Positions 21,946-32,218 of a stretch of 64,000 nucleotides of DNA are shown here, piece by piece. The translations under genes were made by a program, and so were the position numbers. The notes below the pieces were generated by a model, which was given only the letters and a program-made list of their open reading frames with translations, ran no database searches and was not told the origin of the DNA. The DNA is from a virus: the IMG/VR virus record IMGVR_UViG_3300025887_000010, positions 62,001 to 126,000 of that record; one strand, 5' to 3'. The stretch's first letter is position 1; every line of letters begins with the position of its first letter.

Positions 21946-22920
21946 ATGGCTGATAGAGTCCTAAACAGCTTTCCGATTAATGCGAAGTTCGGAAACCAAT
22001 ATCTTGCTGATGGTGAAGCACTCACTATTCGCTCAGAAGTGGCACGAGATGCATCTCTGTTGTCTGAAAATAACTCAGCATCGAGTGAGGCTGCTGCGAA
22101 CACTTCTGCAATTACTGCTTCAGATTCTGCTTTAAGTGCATCCGCATCCGCCACAATCGCTACGGCTGCAGCAACTGATTTAGAAACTACTCTTGGACTT
22201 GCTATAGTCTATAAAAATGATGCACAAACATCGTCTGTCTCAGCTTCTGCTGCTAGCGCTTCGGCTTCTGCTTCTTCTTCTTCCTCGTCAGCATCAGCTT
22301 CAGCAGCTCTCGCGAGTGAGAATTCTGCGGAGAAATGGGCTGTAGAGGCAGAGGATGTTGAAGTTTCCACAGGCGAATTTTCCGCAAAGCATTGGGCCGC
22401 AAAGGCTTCAACTTTCAACCCTGAATTGATTATAGCCTCCTCAAATAACTACCGCACAGGGCTTATACGTCAGTCAGGGTTCTACGCCAGCCAATCACAA
22501 AACAGTGGTACTGCGACGTCAACACTCCCGCCCGCAGTGACGCTCCCCGCAGGGGACTATCTGCTCGATTACAGCTTCGAGGCCAAGCCTTACGACGCGG
22601 GAACAAGTGGTGCTGTTATCGTAGTGCAAGTGGAGATGTACGCGTACATACCGGGTCCTGGCGTCGGGACAGTGCACCCTCTTGCGGACGTCGACTTCTA
22701 TGGCAACCACTCGATACGGCCGTACCTGGTTATACGTGACGCAAGTGATCTGGACTACGTTGTACGCGACAGTGGGCAGCGAACATTCACCTTAGCAGCA
22801 GAGACACTTGTTAGCTTCAAGATACAAACGCAAGTATTTAACTCAACCGACCAGGCGCAGTCTGTGGCCATCACGATGATACGAGCAGCTCGCATAACTC
22901 GGATACAAGAACTGACATAG
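21946..22920 (+). CDS. tail fibre protein with variable C-terminus
   Basis: 324 residues. The N-terminus (FPINAKFGNQYLADGEALT) probably attaches to the baseplate. Residues about 40-125 are an Ala/Ser-rich helical or trimeric coiled-coil shaft (ASASASSSSSSASASAAL). Next comes AEKWAVEAEDVEVS, then FSAKHWAAKA, the motif seen next to fibre shafts in T7-like fibres. The last about 155 residues form a beta-rich tip. From about 22435 the DNA becomes GC-richer and uses codons rare in the rest (ATA, CGG, GGG, CCC), pointing to an acquired receptor-binding domain. Confidence 0.85.
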   Translation: MADRVLNSFPINAKFGNQYLADGEALTIRSEVARDASLLSENNSASSEAAANTSAITASDSALSASASATIATAAATDLETTLGLAIVYKNDAQTSSVSASAASASASASSSSSSASASAALASENSAEKWAVEAEDVEVSTGEFSAKHWAAKASTFNPELIIASSNNYRTGLIRQSGFYASQSQNSGTATSTLPPAVTLPAGDYLLDYSFEAKPYDAGTSGAVIVVQVEMYAYIPGPGVGTVHPLADVDFYGNHSIRPYLVIRDASDLDYVVRDSGQRTFTLAAETLVSFKIQTQVFNSTDQAQSVAITMIRAARITRIQELT

Positions 22921-22990
22921 TAAGAATAACGTGACAGTTTACATGAGAGACATGCAATATTCCATAATGACAAAAAGGTAAGCGAATCAA

Positions 22991-24400
22991 ATGATACAGG
23001 CTTTACAACTCAATATCCCGATCCTTCAGGCGCTGAAGTCATCTGCTCAGTTGAGTCTTGGAGTAACATCTTCTGATGAATGGGACTTAACTTTCGAAAT
23101 ATCATCTTCCACGGCTGGAAACCCTACAATTTTGACACTTCCCGTTTCGACAAGTTTCATCACCGCTTATGGCATCACAAAGGCCATTATTCGCGACGCG
23201 TCTAATGTCATTGAATTCCAAAACCTTGAAGTCGACATCTTGAGCGTTTCAGGAAATGATGTGACACTCGATTTCGATTCGACACTTCTGGCCGATGCTA
23301 CAAATGGTGTGATCTCTTTTGTTTCTTCTTATTGGGAGTTTGGTATTAGCGAAATCGAGATTCAAAACCGTTTGACCTTCTTACAACGGATCAAATCCGA
23401 TGAGATGCAGTTGCTAGCAAGACGTAAACTGTGGGTGGCAGGCACAACCTATCGTTCACTGTTCGAAACGTCCCTCAGGAATGACTTCTATGCTGTGTCG
23501 AATGGTTACGTATACATCAACATCACGAACAAGTTCAACCCTTCACTCATTGCTCCATCCCAGACCGTTTTGAACGAAGTTGAAGTCAATGCCGTGGACG
23601 GATACTCATGGATGAACGTCGGAAAAATCGACGAATTCCTTGACTCTCGCTTCGGCGATACTGCAAAATTCCCTGTCACAAGCTTCGAAGAACCGAATTC
23701 GTTCGGTCGTGTTCTTGGCTGTCAGGTCTACAACACCGGCAGCAATTTCAAATTCACCGATCAACCAGTGATTGTCGGGGATGGTGTTGGTGCAACTGCT
23801 CGAATCAGTCGGTTCAACACACAAAAGGGAGCCTGGGTGATCGAGATCACAAACCCAGGCCGAGACTACACATGGGCTAACATCAAAATACCGTCGACTT
23901 CAGGCACTGGATTTATATCCACGGTGTTCCTCGACCCTGGTAACATTGGCACAAATTTGCAAACGATCATCGAAGGAACAACTCTCGGATTTCGAGTCGA
24001 AACTGATCCCCAGCGAAGCCAATTTGGTGACATTAACTCGTTCGTTCTTTACCACTCGCTGTTCACTGAGGACCAAGAAGACCTTCGCGGGACATTGAGA
24101 TTCGTCGAGAACCACGAATTCCAACAAGATGACTGGATCATCGGTCAGATTTCCGGAACGATCACGAAGGTACTTGATTCAACTTCGACCAGAGAAGTAA
24201 AATATCAGAGAATGATTGGTCCCGGTTTTATCGTCGGCGAATCGATCTCAACGAATGCGTTCACAACGTCCATCGAGTCAGTTGTGAACCCTTCAAAACC
24301 ACCTATTGGAGAAATCGTTCTCCACGAAAACCGCGCAACACCGATCGTCCACGCCCTCGATCAGGTTAACGTATACAAGTTTAGATTGGAACTGACATGA
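22991..24400 (+). CDS. 8: baseplate wedge protein gp8-like
   Basis: 469 residues. The middle part RRKLWVAGTTYRSLFETS, NDFYAVSNGYVYINITN and the DGYSWMNVGKIDEF segment follow the gp8 pattern (expected start, FYV.T...VYKC, DGY.WKYMY). A GSNF/GRDY-containing beta module is inserted at about residues 248-300. T4 gp8 has 334 residues; the insert and an extended N-terminus explain the size. Its stop overlaps the next gene by four bases (ATGA). Confidence 0.75.
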   Translation: MIQALQLNIPILQALKSSAQLSLGVTSSDEWDLTFEISSSTAGNPTILTLPVSTSFITAYGITKAIIRDASNVIEFQNLEVDILSVSGNDVTLDFDSTLLADATNGVISFVSSYWEFGISEIEIQNRLTFLQRIKSDEMQLLARRKLWVAGTTYRSLFETSLRNDFYAVSNGYVYINITNKFNPSLIAPSQTVLNEVEVNAVDGYSWMNVGKIDEFLDSRFGDTAKFPVTSFEEPNSFGRVLGCQVYNTGSNFKFTDQPVIVGDGVGATARISRFNTQKGAWVIEITNPGRDYTWANIKIPSTSGTGFISTVFLDPGNIGTNLQTIIEGTTLGFRVETDPQRSQFGDINSFVLYHSLFTEDQEDLRGTLRFVENHEFQQDDWIIGQISGTITKVLDSTSTREVKYQRMIGPGFIVGESISTNAFTTSIESVVNPSKPPIGEIVLHENRATPIVHALDQVNVYKFRLELT

Positions 24401-27400
24401 GCATTTACCATAATGACACAAAGAAGTTTCTGAAGGTCCTGTTCCGCTCAGATTTCGGAATTCAGTCGAGAGAGCTGAATGCCGCCCAGCAGCACCTTCA
24501 GAGCCAGATTGCGTCTATTGGAAAACACCTTTTCAAAAATGGCTCCTCTGTCATTGGTGGTAAGCCATCGATCATTCAGAGTCGAGTCATTCGAATCGAA
24601 AAGGACTTTAGCGGCGTACCTGTCCAGATCAGTGAGATCATCGAAAAGGACCTTGTCGAATCTGTTGACGGAAACCCTATCTCTCGCTTCACTGTGACCA
24701 ACTACTCAGAAACCGAAACACATTTCAACCTCCACGGCAACTTCGTCCTGGGTGAAAATGTGCAGATCAACTCGATTCTACAGACTGATGGTACTTCCTA
24801 TCGTGTTCGAGTTTCCCAGTTGAACATCGACGATCGCTTCGGTCTGATTGCTCGAATCGAGAATGGCGTCTACTTCTACAATGATTACTTCTTCGAAATC
24901 GAAGACACATCGATTGTTGTAAGTGACAACTCTTCGGACTTCACAGGTACGATCGGTCTTCAAGTTGAAGAATCATTCATCACGCCTTTACAGGACAAAG
25001 AGCTTCTCGATCCTTCGAATGGTTCGCCAAACTCGAATGCTCCAGGCGCACATCGCTTCACATATGAGTATGAGCTGAAAGCATATCAGTTCTTCGAAGA
25101 GACTCCGGTGAACTTCATCACAGTTGCTGACATCTCTGCTGGCGCACTTCGCAATATCGTCGAAGACCCAAGGCTCAATGAGATTGGTCGAATCCTTGCA
25201 TCTCGAACATATGACCAATCTGGAAATTTCGTTGTTGACGAATTCGAGATCGAAACGACGAATTCAGTTCAGCGATCAGTTCGCTCTGTGACTCCAACGA
25301 ATATCCCATTCCGAGTAAGGGTCTCGCTCAATGGCGAACACACTTATCTCCCTGACGAAACTGTGTCTCTCTTCACCCCAAACATCGAGGGTGACTTTGT
25401 GATCGAAAGTGTTGGAGCATCTGACTTCGTTATCATCACGAACAGTGCAAGCATCGAAACTGAAAATTCCGGCACAGTCATCAACCTCGATCGCTTCGGT
25501 GTCACTCTTTCGAAAGGCCTCGCATACGTCAATGGCTTCAAAGTGGAGAACATCGGTTCGACCCTTCTTGAGGTCAAACGGACAATCGACTCATCCGAGC
25601 TAAATCCAGGTATCTTCTCTACCTCTTACGGAAACTACATCGAGATCGAAAATATGGCTGGCGCTGATGCGTTCATCGGTCAACGGCAAACGATTGAGAT
25701 TTTGGATGTCGGCCTTGATGTAATAGGAGAATGCGTCGTCGATTCATTCCAACGAGTTAGCGCGACGGTTTTCCGTGCCTACATCTCGAATGTGATCGCA
25801 ACTGGTGACTTGACGACAGCAACCTCCATCCAAGGAGCTTCACCAACCTTTACAGCCGATCTGGTTGGTGCAGGCTTCACCATTCAATCGACCGAAAATG
25901 CACCACTCGTTTTCCAACTCTCGTCTGAGAACATCTCGTCTGTTTCCGAAACAGCTATAGTGCAGAAAACGTCGTATCTTGCTGGTTCGGTTGCTGGCGG
26001 AACGGTTGCATTCAGCCTTCCTGGTGCAGAGCTCTTCGTCGGAACGCGAAATGTCAACTTGGTTGAAACGAACGAAGAATTCAACTTCATATCTGTCCAA
26101 GGTGGAGTCTACACCAACCCTACGAGCATTCTCATTTCGAATGATGGCAAAACGTTGACTGTCGCAAGTGCTACTGCTGGTGCAATTGACCTTATCACCA
26201 AGACGACCAACGTCATCACTCCAGCTTCCAAGACTCTTGTCGCAGAACAAGTCATTGTCACTTCTGACACCGTCAACGCAGGTGCTCGAAAGTACGCGCT
26301 GCCTCATGTTGATATTGTGAACGTTCGTGTATACGACAATACGACAGACGTTGAGATCAGCTCGAAGTTCACATTCGATAATGGTCAGCGTGATCGCTTC
26401 TACGACTTAGGATCTATTGAGTTGAACCCAGGTCAGAATGTGATCGGTGTCACACTTCGTGTGGAGTACACTCGTTACAGTCGTTCAGGTAACTTCTTCT
26501 ATGTCGCGAATTCTTACGAAAGCACGAAGGACAGTCCAACATACGACACTGACTCTGGAGTGAAGCTCAATCTGTTGAACTGCATCGACTTTCGACCAGA
26601 CGTCATAACTGCTGGTTTGACTGCTTTGACTTCGAACACCGTTCCTGCTCCACTCAGCAATGTACAAGTCTCGACTTCATCATATCTGCCTCGCAAAGAC
26701 CTTGTCACCGTTGACATCAACGGTGCGATTCAATATGTGCTCGGAAAGCCAGATGCCAACTCTGTCTATCCGAAAACTCCTGAGAACTCGATGGGTCTTT
26801 ATCGACTGGACATTCGTTCGAACATGCAGAATCTGGATGACATCGACTTCACCAGTGACCAGATTCGTCGTTACACGATGGAAGATATTGGTCGCCTCGA
26901 CAAGCGACTCGATCGTGTCGAAGAAGAAGTTCTGTTGACTCTTCTCGAATCCGAAGCGAAGAACTCGAGGATTTACGACACTGACGGAACGATCCGTTTC
27001 AACACTGGCTTCATTGTCGACAACTTCTCTGATCACGGGATCGGTGAAGTCGAAGATAACGACTATTCAGTTTCTGTCGATCCTGAATTGAAGCTCATTC
27101 GTCCAGAGTTTGCTGTCGACACGGTGAAGATGGCTGTCTCTACTGATCGTGCAAATGTTCGCATTGGTGAGAACGAAGACTACGGCACGTTCTTTACTCG
27201 TAACTTCGATTCTGAGAACCTATTCCAAAACAACAATGCTACCAAATCGGTCAGGGTCACCCCTTACACTGTTCGAAGCTTCATTGGTCAATCACTTTAC
27301 AATCCTCCACTTGACTCTGATTCGGAATATCTGCACATCAGTCGCAGACGCACAGGCTTCATCTTCCGTCGAACTCGGTGGTCATCATGGGTTTCCGATA

Positions 27401-29379
27401 AGCCTCAGCAAGTGCTTTCGAAGAGCAGAGGGTTCTTCCTCTGGCGTCGCCGAACGAACACTCGCATCATTCCATTCATGAAGCCAAAGAGGGTTCGTTT
27501 CAGTGTCACTGGTCTGAAGCCTTTCGAGAAGTTCTACTTCTTCATCGACAAGAAGCGTTCTGACAGCATTGTCAACAAGGACGGAAACTGGTGGGGAGCA
27601 GCAGCTGCGAATTCCGAATCTCTGTGGAGGTACAACGAACCAGGCTCAACTGTTCGTTTCGATGAAGAAGTTCATGACATCTTGCTCGACAGGACACTTA
27701 ATCCAGTCGACGGTCTTACAGCTGACATCACCGGTACGATCACTGGGTTTGTTGACATTCCACGTCTCGCAATCCCTGCTGGCAAGCGAGAGTTCAGTTT
27801 CTCTGTCGATCCAAACAACCCAAAGAGTGCAGTGTCTCACTCGACATACGACTTCTACGGAACTGAGAACTACGACCTTCAACAACAGAACACTGTCGAT
27901 AATCGCTATGACGAAATCGCGGACTCGAAGCGTCCATTGATTGCTCAGACGTTCATTGTCACGAAGAATGCTTTCCCGAATGGTGTGTTCATCGAATCAC
28001 TCGATCTGTTCTTCTCGAAAATCCCTGTCGAGTCGAATGTACCCGTGACAATCGATATTCGCTATGTCGAGAATGGTTCGCCGAAATCGTCTGAGATCAT
28101 TCGCCGATCGAGTGTTCAGTTGAATCGTGATGACATCAATCTTCCGAGAGACCTGTCATCGATTTCTTCGATTCTTGCTGCTCCAACACGAGTGACATTC
28201 CCTATTCCGATATACCTTCAGCCTGATGAAGAGTATGCGATCACGCTTCGCACTTCTTCGATCGACTACGAAATCTACACGTCGGAAGTCGGATCGATCA
28301 ACACTGGATCAGGAAATGCGTCGACCAACTCTGTCATTCAGGGCGCGACATTCAGAACTGCAGATGGAGCCTCATGGAACCGTTACCAGAACGAAGACTT
28401 GACTATGGGTGTCAACATCTGTCGATTCAACACGATTGAAGACTCGTACTTCACCCTTGTGAATGAACCAACTGATGTTGATCAAGTGTTTGACGAGCTC
28501 AACTCACAGCTGATCTTCAACGATTTCAAAGACACTTCCACGACATTGGTCGCAACCGGTGTGACTGATCAATCACGATCTACCAAGTCGATAGATATTC
28601 GTGGGTCTCAGCTCGCCAACTTCGATGAGCGCATGATCATTCGCACCGGTCTTGAAGACCTAGTCATTCGAGTCGATCTCGAAACGGCCGATCCATACGT
28701 GTCTCCAATCTTCTTCAATCAGTACCATCAGTCGAAGGTTATCAAGAACCTGATTAACCTCTATGCATTGATTGAAGGCGGATTCGAAGTTACCAATCAA
28801 GGCAGTGTTCCTCTCGTCAACCCAGTCGTTACGATCGACAGTGATGAAGGTTCTGGCGCAATCGCTGAAGCTGTATTGGACGGATCAGGGTATCTCACTG
28901 GCATAAACTTGATCAATGGTGGTTCTGGCTACTTCAGTCTGAATCCATCTATCACTATCACTGATGACAATACATCAGGAGCTACTGTCGCATACGACAA
29001 TCTCGAGAACTCTGCATCAGGAGGCAATGCACTTTCTCGCTATGTCACCAAACCGATCGGACTCAAAGAAGGCTTCAGCACTGACAAAGTGTCTGTCTTC
29101 TTCGACGCTGCTCTTCCGAATGATGCTCAGATTGATGTGTATGTCAGAGCTCTTTCGAACGATGACAACGACGTGATCACCAACAAACCTTGGACATACA
29201 TCGGAAGATCAAACCCGTCGACGAACCCATCAATCTTCAGTCCTCAGCGGGTTGACGGACCTGTCATCTACGATACATTCGATCGAGTTCACTTCGTTCA
29301 GACGAAGCTGGTTCTTCTTTCGAATGACTCCGTCAATATCCCCAAGGTGAAGAACTTCAGAATGATCACGAGTATTTAA
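24397..29379 (+). CDS. very large virion protein with DUF4815 N-terminus
   Basis: 1660 residues, the largest gene here. The N-terminal FLKVLFRSDFGIQSRELNA, QHLQSQIASIGKHLFKNGS and SVIGGKPS match the DUF4815 family of baseplate/fibre proteins in large myoviruses (VLFRPGFAVQARELTQLQ style). The centre is beta-rich, with a basic FRRTRWSSWVSDKPQ, FFLWRRRTNTRI segment at about residue 990-1030. A GSGY module lies at about 1465-1525. The C-terminal about 120 residues resemble other fibre attachment domains. Likely part of the baseplate rim or fibre network. Confidence 0.8.
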   Translation: MSIYHNDTKKFLKVLFRSDFGIQSRELNAAQQHLQSQIASIGKHLFKNGSSVIGGKPSIIQSRVIRIEKDFSGVPVQISEIIEKDLVESVDGNPISRFTVTNYSETETHFNLHGNFVLGENVQINSILQTDGTSYRVRVSQLNIDDRFGLIARIENGVYFYNDYFFEIEDTSIVVSDNSSDFTGTIGLQVEESFITPLQDKELLDPSNGSPNSNAPGAHRFTYEYELKAYQFFEETPVNFITVADISAGALRNIVEDPRLNEIGRILASRTYDQSGNFVVDEFEIETTNSVQRSVRSVTPTNIPFRVRVSLNGEHTYLPDETVSLFTPNIEGDFVIESVGASDFVIITNSASIETENSGTVINLDRFGVTLSKGLAYVNGFKVENIGSTLLEVKRTIDSSELNPGIFSTSYGNYIEIENMAGADAFIGQRQTIEILDVGLDVIGECVVDSFQRVSATVFRAYISNVIATGDLTTATSIQGASPTFTADLVGAGFTIQSTENAPLVFQLSSENISSVSETAIVQKTSYLAGSVAGGTVAFSLPGAELFVGTRNVNLVETNEEFNFISVQGGVYTNPTSILISNDGKTLTVASATAGAIDLITKTTNVITPASKTLVAEQVIVTSDTVNAGARKYALPHVDIVNVRVYDNTTDVEISSKFTFDNGQRDRFYDLGSIELNPGQNVIGVTLRVEYTRYSRSGNFFYVANSYESTKDSPTYDTDSGVKLNLLNCIDFRPDVITAGLTALTSNTVPAPLSNVQVSTSSYLPRKDLVTVDINGAIQYVLGKPDANSVYPKTPENSMGLYRLDIRSNMQNLDDIDFTSDQIRRYTMEDIGRLDKRLDRVEEEVLLTLLESEAKNSRIYDTDGTIRFNTGFIVDNFSDHGIGEVEDNDYSVSVDPELKLIRPEFAVDTVKMAVSTDRANVRIGENEDYGTFFTRNFDSENLFQNNNATKSVRVTPYTVRSFIGQSLYNPPLDSDSEYLHISRRRTGFIFRRTRWSSWVSDKPQQVLSKSRGFFLWRRRTNTRIIPFMKPKRVRFSVTGLKPFEKFYFFIDKKRSDSIVNKDGNWWGAAAANSESLWRYNEPGSTVRFDEEVHDILLDRTLNPVDGLTADITGTITGFVDIPRLAIPAGKREFSFSVDPNNPKSAVSHSTYDFYGTENYDLQQQNTVDNRYDEIADSKRPLIAQTFIVTKNAFPNGVFIESLDLFFSKIPVESNVPVTIDIRYVENGSPKSSEIIRRSSVQLNRDDINLPRDLSSISSILAAPTRVTFPIPIYLQPDEEYAITLRTSSIDYEIYTSEVGSINTGSGNASTNSVIQGATFRTADGASWNRYQNEDLTMGVNICRFNTIEDSYFTLVNEPTDVDQVFDELNSQLIFNDFKDTSTTLVATGVTDQSRSTKSIDIRGSQLANFDERMIIRTGLEDLVIRVDLETADPYVSPIFFNQYHQSKVIKNLINLYALIEGGFEVTNQGSVPLVNPVVTIDSDEGSGAIAEAVLDGSGYLTGINLINGGSGYFSLNPSITITDDNTSGATVAYDNLENSASGGNALSRYVTKPIGLKEGFSTDKVSVFFDAALPNDAQIDVYVRALSNDDNDVITNKPWTYIGRSNPSTNPSIFSPQRVDGPVIYDTFDRVHFVQTKLVLLSNDSVNIPKVKNFRMITSI

Positions 29380-29380
29380 C

Positions 29381-29566
29381 ATGACTCACTTGGTTAAAAT
29401 ATCTGGAGAACCAAATCTACTTCGCGACAAAACGACCAATGCGACTTTGAGCTCCGACCTAGAAGGATTTCAAAGTCGCATCAAGTTCCTTCAAAACAGA
29501 AGGTCTCTTGAGAGTCGCATCGAACGTCTTGAAGGCATTATCGAAAGGCTAGCGTTAGACACATGA
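29381..29566 (+). CDS. small coiled-coil virion-module protein
   Basis: 61 residues. The second half (RIKFLQNRRSLESRIERLE, then GIIERL) is a clear coiled coil. It starts one base after the giant upstream gene and overlaps the next by four. Possibly a trimerising connector or fibre-associated factor; no family recognised. Confidence 0.7.
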   Translation: MTHLVKISGEPNLLRDKTTNATLSSDLEGFQSRIKFLQNRRSLESRIERLEGIIERLALDT

Positions 29567-30663
29567 CAATTCAGCAGGAAAACTTCGCGCCCCTAAGCAG
29601 GGACTCACTTTATCGACAGCTTGTTGAAAGCATTAACGCTGGCAATCTGAAAACCATCGAGGTAGTTGATGTCGTAAACAGCATTCTGGTCGATGTCGGG
29701 GAGCTTTCTACTCTTCAGACCACTGTCAAGACCTCAATTGTTAACGCCATCAACGAACTCGTGCAGGACTATACGATACCATCCGAGTTTCAGACCAATC
29801 TGGGAGTCATTTCACTTCTTGACACCATCAACAAGGAGAGTCTCGTAAGTGCGGTCAACGAGGTCCATGCTGATCTTGGAGACATTTCGCAGCTACAGAC
29901 TAGTTCTCGAGATTCAGTTGTCGAATCACTTAATGAGGTTCTTTCGACATTCGCATCGATCGGCAATCTCGAATCTCTGCAGACAAACTCACGAGACAAC
30001 GTTGTAAGCGCTATCAACGAGCTTCAGACAAAGCAAGGTGGAACAGCTCTGTCAACGACTGCAAAGAATGTCAGTGGAGCCATCAACGAGCTGAAGGGAA
30101 GAGCAGACAGTACCTTCAATGGATCGTTCGCAAATCTCTCTGGTAAGCCAACAACAATTACAGGTTACGGAATCACTGACAGTTCTGTAGCACGAAGCCA
30201 ATTAGGTCTCGGAACGATTGCTACACAGAATGCAACAAATCTATCGGTTGAGAACCTTACCGTGAGTGTTGCAGCAACTTTGAATTCGTTGACCATCACA
30301 GGCACATTGAGCATCAACAACCTCACAGCACAAGGTCTTCTGTCTGGTGGCATCATCTCGACAACCTCTGCTGCACAAGAAGGAACTGTGAACAACAAGA
30401 TCATGACTCCGGTTAGAACGGCCGAGGCCATCGCTGCTCAAGTTCCATCAATTGTGACAACAGTAAGTTCACAATTGACGAATGGGTCTATTGGATCGAT
30501 TGTTGTACGAGTAGGAAGTATTGCTTGGATACCTAGTGATGTGAATGGACCAACTATTGAATCAAATCTCACAGGTATCTACCGAGCTCTTCAGACACCT
30601 TCTGAGGCTGTAATTGGTGGAAACTCTATCTTTGTAGGTACGTATGTCAAAATATCATCATAA
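29563..30663 (+). CDS. tail fibre protein with repeated SxVxAINEL shaft
   Basis: 366 residues. The first 180 contain at least five repeats of about 30-37 residues ending in variants of (S/N)xVxAINEL (KTSIVNAINEL, KESLVSAVNEV, RDSVVESLNEV, RDNVVSAINEL, AKNVSGAINEL), which form a trimeric helical shaft. GSFANLSGKPTTITGYGIT (about 188-206) is the Phage_fiber_2-type unit. The C-terminus (from about 300) is a compact beta domain. Coupled to its neighbours by short overlaps. Confidence 0.85.
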   Translation: MTIQQENFAPLSRDSLYRQLVESINAGNLKTIEVVDVVNSILVDVGELSTLQTTVKTSIVNAINELVQDYTIPSEFQTNLGVISLLDTINKESLVSAVNEVHADLGDISQLQTSSRDSVVESLNEVLSTFASIGNLESLQTNSRDNVVSAINELQTKQGGTALSTTAKNVSGAINELKGRADSTFNGSFANLSGKPTTITGYGITDSSVARSQLGLGTIATQNATNLSVENLTVSVAATLNSLTITGTLSINNLTAQGLLSGGIISTTSAAQEGTVNNKIMTPVRTAEAIAAQVPSIVTTVSSQLTNGSIGSIVVRVGSIAWIPSDVNGPTIESNLTGIYRALQTPSEAVIGGNSIFVGTYVKISS

Positions 30664-30672
30664 GGATAAAGC

Positions 30673-31245
30673 ATGACCATCCCAACCAACCAAATCCCAT
30701 CAGTCGCCATGTCGAACGACGTTGAGAGTCTCGTCGTGTCTCTAAACTCGATCATCGCGAGAACTCAACAGATCGCTGAAGAGTACAATGTGACGGCAAG
30801 TGCAGTCGCTGGCACAGGCGAACTAACTGATCTAGAAACTACCGCGAAGACCAACGTTGTTTCGGCAATCAATTCTCTTCGTACTGAGCTTCTGACCACC
30901 TATCAGCAAGGTCTTCTTCTCATTCCACCATCTGAAAAGACAGTCTCTGCGACTTCGTATACAGTTCTCGATGAAGACTTTAACGGTGATGTTCTTATCA
31001 CACTTGATTGCAGTGCCAATTCCATCGAGGTTATGTTCCCAGAAGGTCTTCTGAAGAATCGACCACTTAAGTTCACCAAAATTGGAGCATTTGGTGCCAC
31101 GTTGGTTATTGATCCACTCGGTACAGGCACACTGCGATCTCGTAGTGGTGCAAACACAATCAATGGAAATTACGGTGTGGTCACAGCAGTTCGCTACACC
31201 GAAGACTCCGTGGATTCGTTCCTGATCTATGGTGATCTCGTCTAA
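30673..31245 (+). CDS. fibre-related virion protein
   Basis: 190 residues. Residues about 45-72 (ELTDLETTAKTNVVSAINS) carry one copy of the same shaft repeat as the preceding fibre, and the rest is a beta-rich tip (KTVSATSYTVLDEDFNGDV). It is probably a short fibre or a fibre tip protein. Last gene of the virion operon. Confidence 0.75.
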   Translation: MTIPTNQIPSVAMSNDVESLVVSLNSIIARTQQIAEEYNVTASAVAGTGELTDLETTAKTNVVSAINSLRTELLTTYQQGLLLIPPSEKTVSATSYTVLDEDFNGDVLITLDCSANSIEVMFPEGLLKNRPLKFTKIGAFGATLVIDPLGTGTLRSRSGANTINGNYGVVTAVRYTEDSVDSFLIYGDLV

Positions 31246-31261
31246 CTTTCTGAAAAGAGTG

Positions 31262-31291
31262 TTGTACAATTGAAGTTTAGTGTGATATAAC
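31262..31291 (+). promoter_or_regulatory. phage early/middle-type promoter
   Basis: TTGTAC, 13 bases, TGTGATATAAC, then AACTATCAAATAAGGA before the RNase H gene. It marks the switch from virion genes to replication genes. Confidence 0.75.
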
Positions 31292-31316
31292 TGAACTATC
31301 AAATAAGGATTTCCTC

Positions 31317-32207
31317 ATGATTTTAGTCGATTATCTCAACGTGGCCACCGCGTCGATTTTCAAAGCGATGCATACCGGCCATATGGATGAACTTTCGACC
31401 ACATTCCTTCTCGGAAAGATTCGCACATATAACGCAGAGTTCCGAAGCGAATTTGGTGAATTGGTCATATGCTCGGATCATCGATCCTGGCGCAAAGACG
31501 AGTTCGAACACTACAAAGCACGTCGTGTTCATTCGGAAACTCCATCCCAGGAAACACAGGACCTCTTCCGCATTCGTGACGAAGTGTATGACGCCTTGGT
31601 GGCTCATTCGCCTTATCGATGTGTAAAAGTTCCAGGTGCTGAGGGTGACGATGTCATGTACCAGCTATCTCGACATCCTGGGAAGCACATGATCGTGTCG
31701 AAAGACAAGGATATGTCTCAGCTTGTTTCGAAGCGTGTTCGTCAATGGGACCCAATCAAGAAGCAGGAGATCGACAATGGTCCTGGCTTCCTGAAACGAC
31801 TTATCATGCATGGCGATGGTGGAGATGATATTCCGAACTTCATTTCTGATGATGACACATTCGTAAATCCAAGCAAGCGTCAACGTCCTATCACTGGTCG
31901 AATTCGAAAGTTCATTGCCGAGACAATCGATCCCATGGTGGAATTCGATTATCTCAAAGTCAAGGGTGTCACATCCGAACAGATGCGTGCCAACTGGAAA
32001 CGCAACGAAGTTCTGATCGATCTCAAGCGGACTCCGCGTTCAATCCTTGATTCCATCAGTGACGAATTCCACCGCCAACAAAATAAGAAAGGTGATCTCA
32101 TATCACTTTTCACCGAACTTCGTGCTGGCAACTTTCTGTCGAAGTCTAACGATTTCGTTCCGAACAAAACCGGCGTTGAAGCAACTCATACGCAACTAGA
32201 CCTGTAA
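31317..32207 (+). CDS. rnh: RNase H, FEN-1-like 5'-3' exonuclease
   Basis: 296 residues, near T4 RNase H (305). It removes RNA primers and adjacent DNA from lagging-strand fragments. Acidic metal-site residues are seen in ILVDYLNVA, the GAEGDDVMY block (about 105), VSKDKDMSQLV (about 130) and HGDGGDDIPNF (about 163), in the order of FEN family proteins. It heads the replication module behind its own promoter. Confidence 0.92.
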   Translation: MILVDYLNVATASIFKAMHTGHMDELSTTFLLGKIRTYNAEFRSEFGELVICSDHRSWRKDEFEHYKARRVHSETPSQETQDLFRIRDEVYDALVAHSPYRCVKVPGAEGDDVMYQLSRHPGKHMIVSKDKDMSQLVSKRVRQWDPIKKQEIDNGPGFLKRLIMHGDGGDDIPNFISDDDTFVNPSKRQRPITGRIRKFIAETIDPMVEFDYLKVKGVTSEQMRANWKRNEVLIDLKRTPRSILDSISDEFHRQQNKKGDLISLFTELRAGNFLSKSNDFVPNKTGVEATHTQLDL

Positions 32208-32218
32208 AGGAAAAACAC

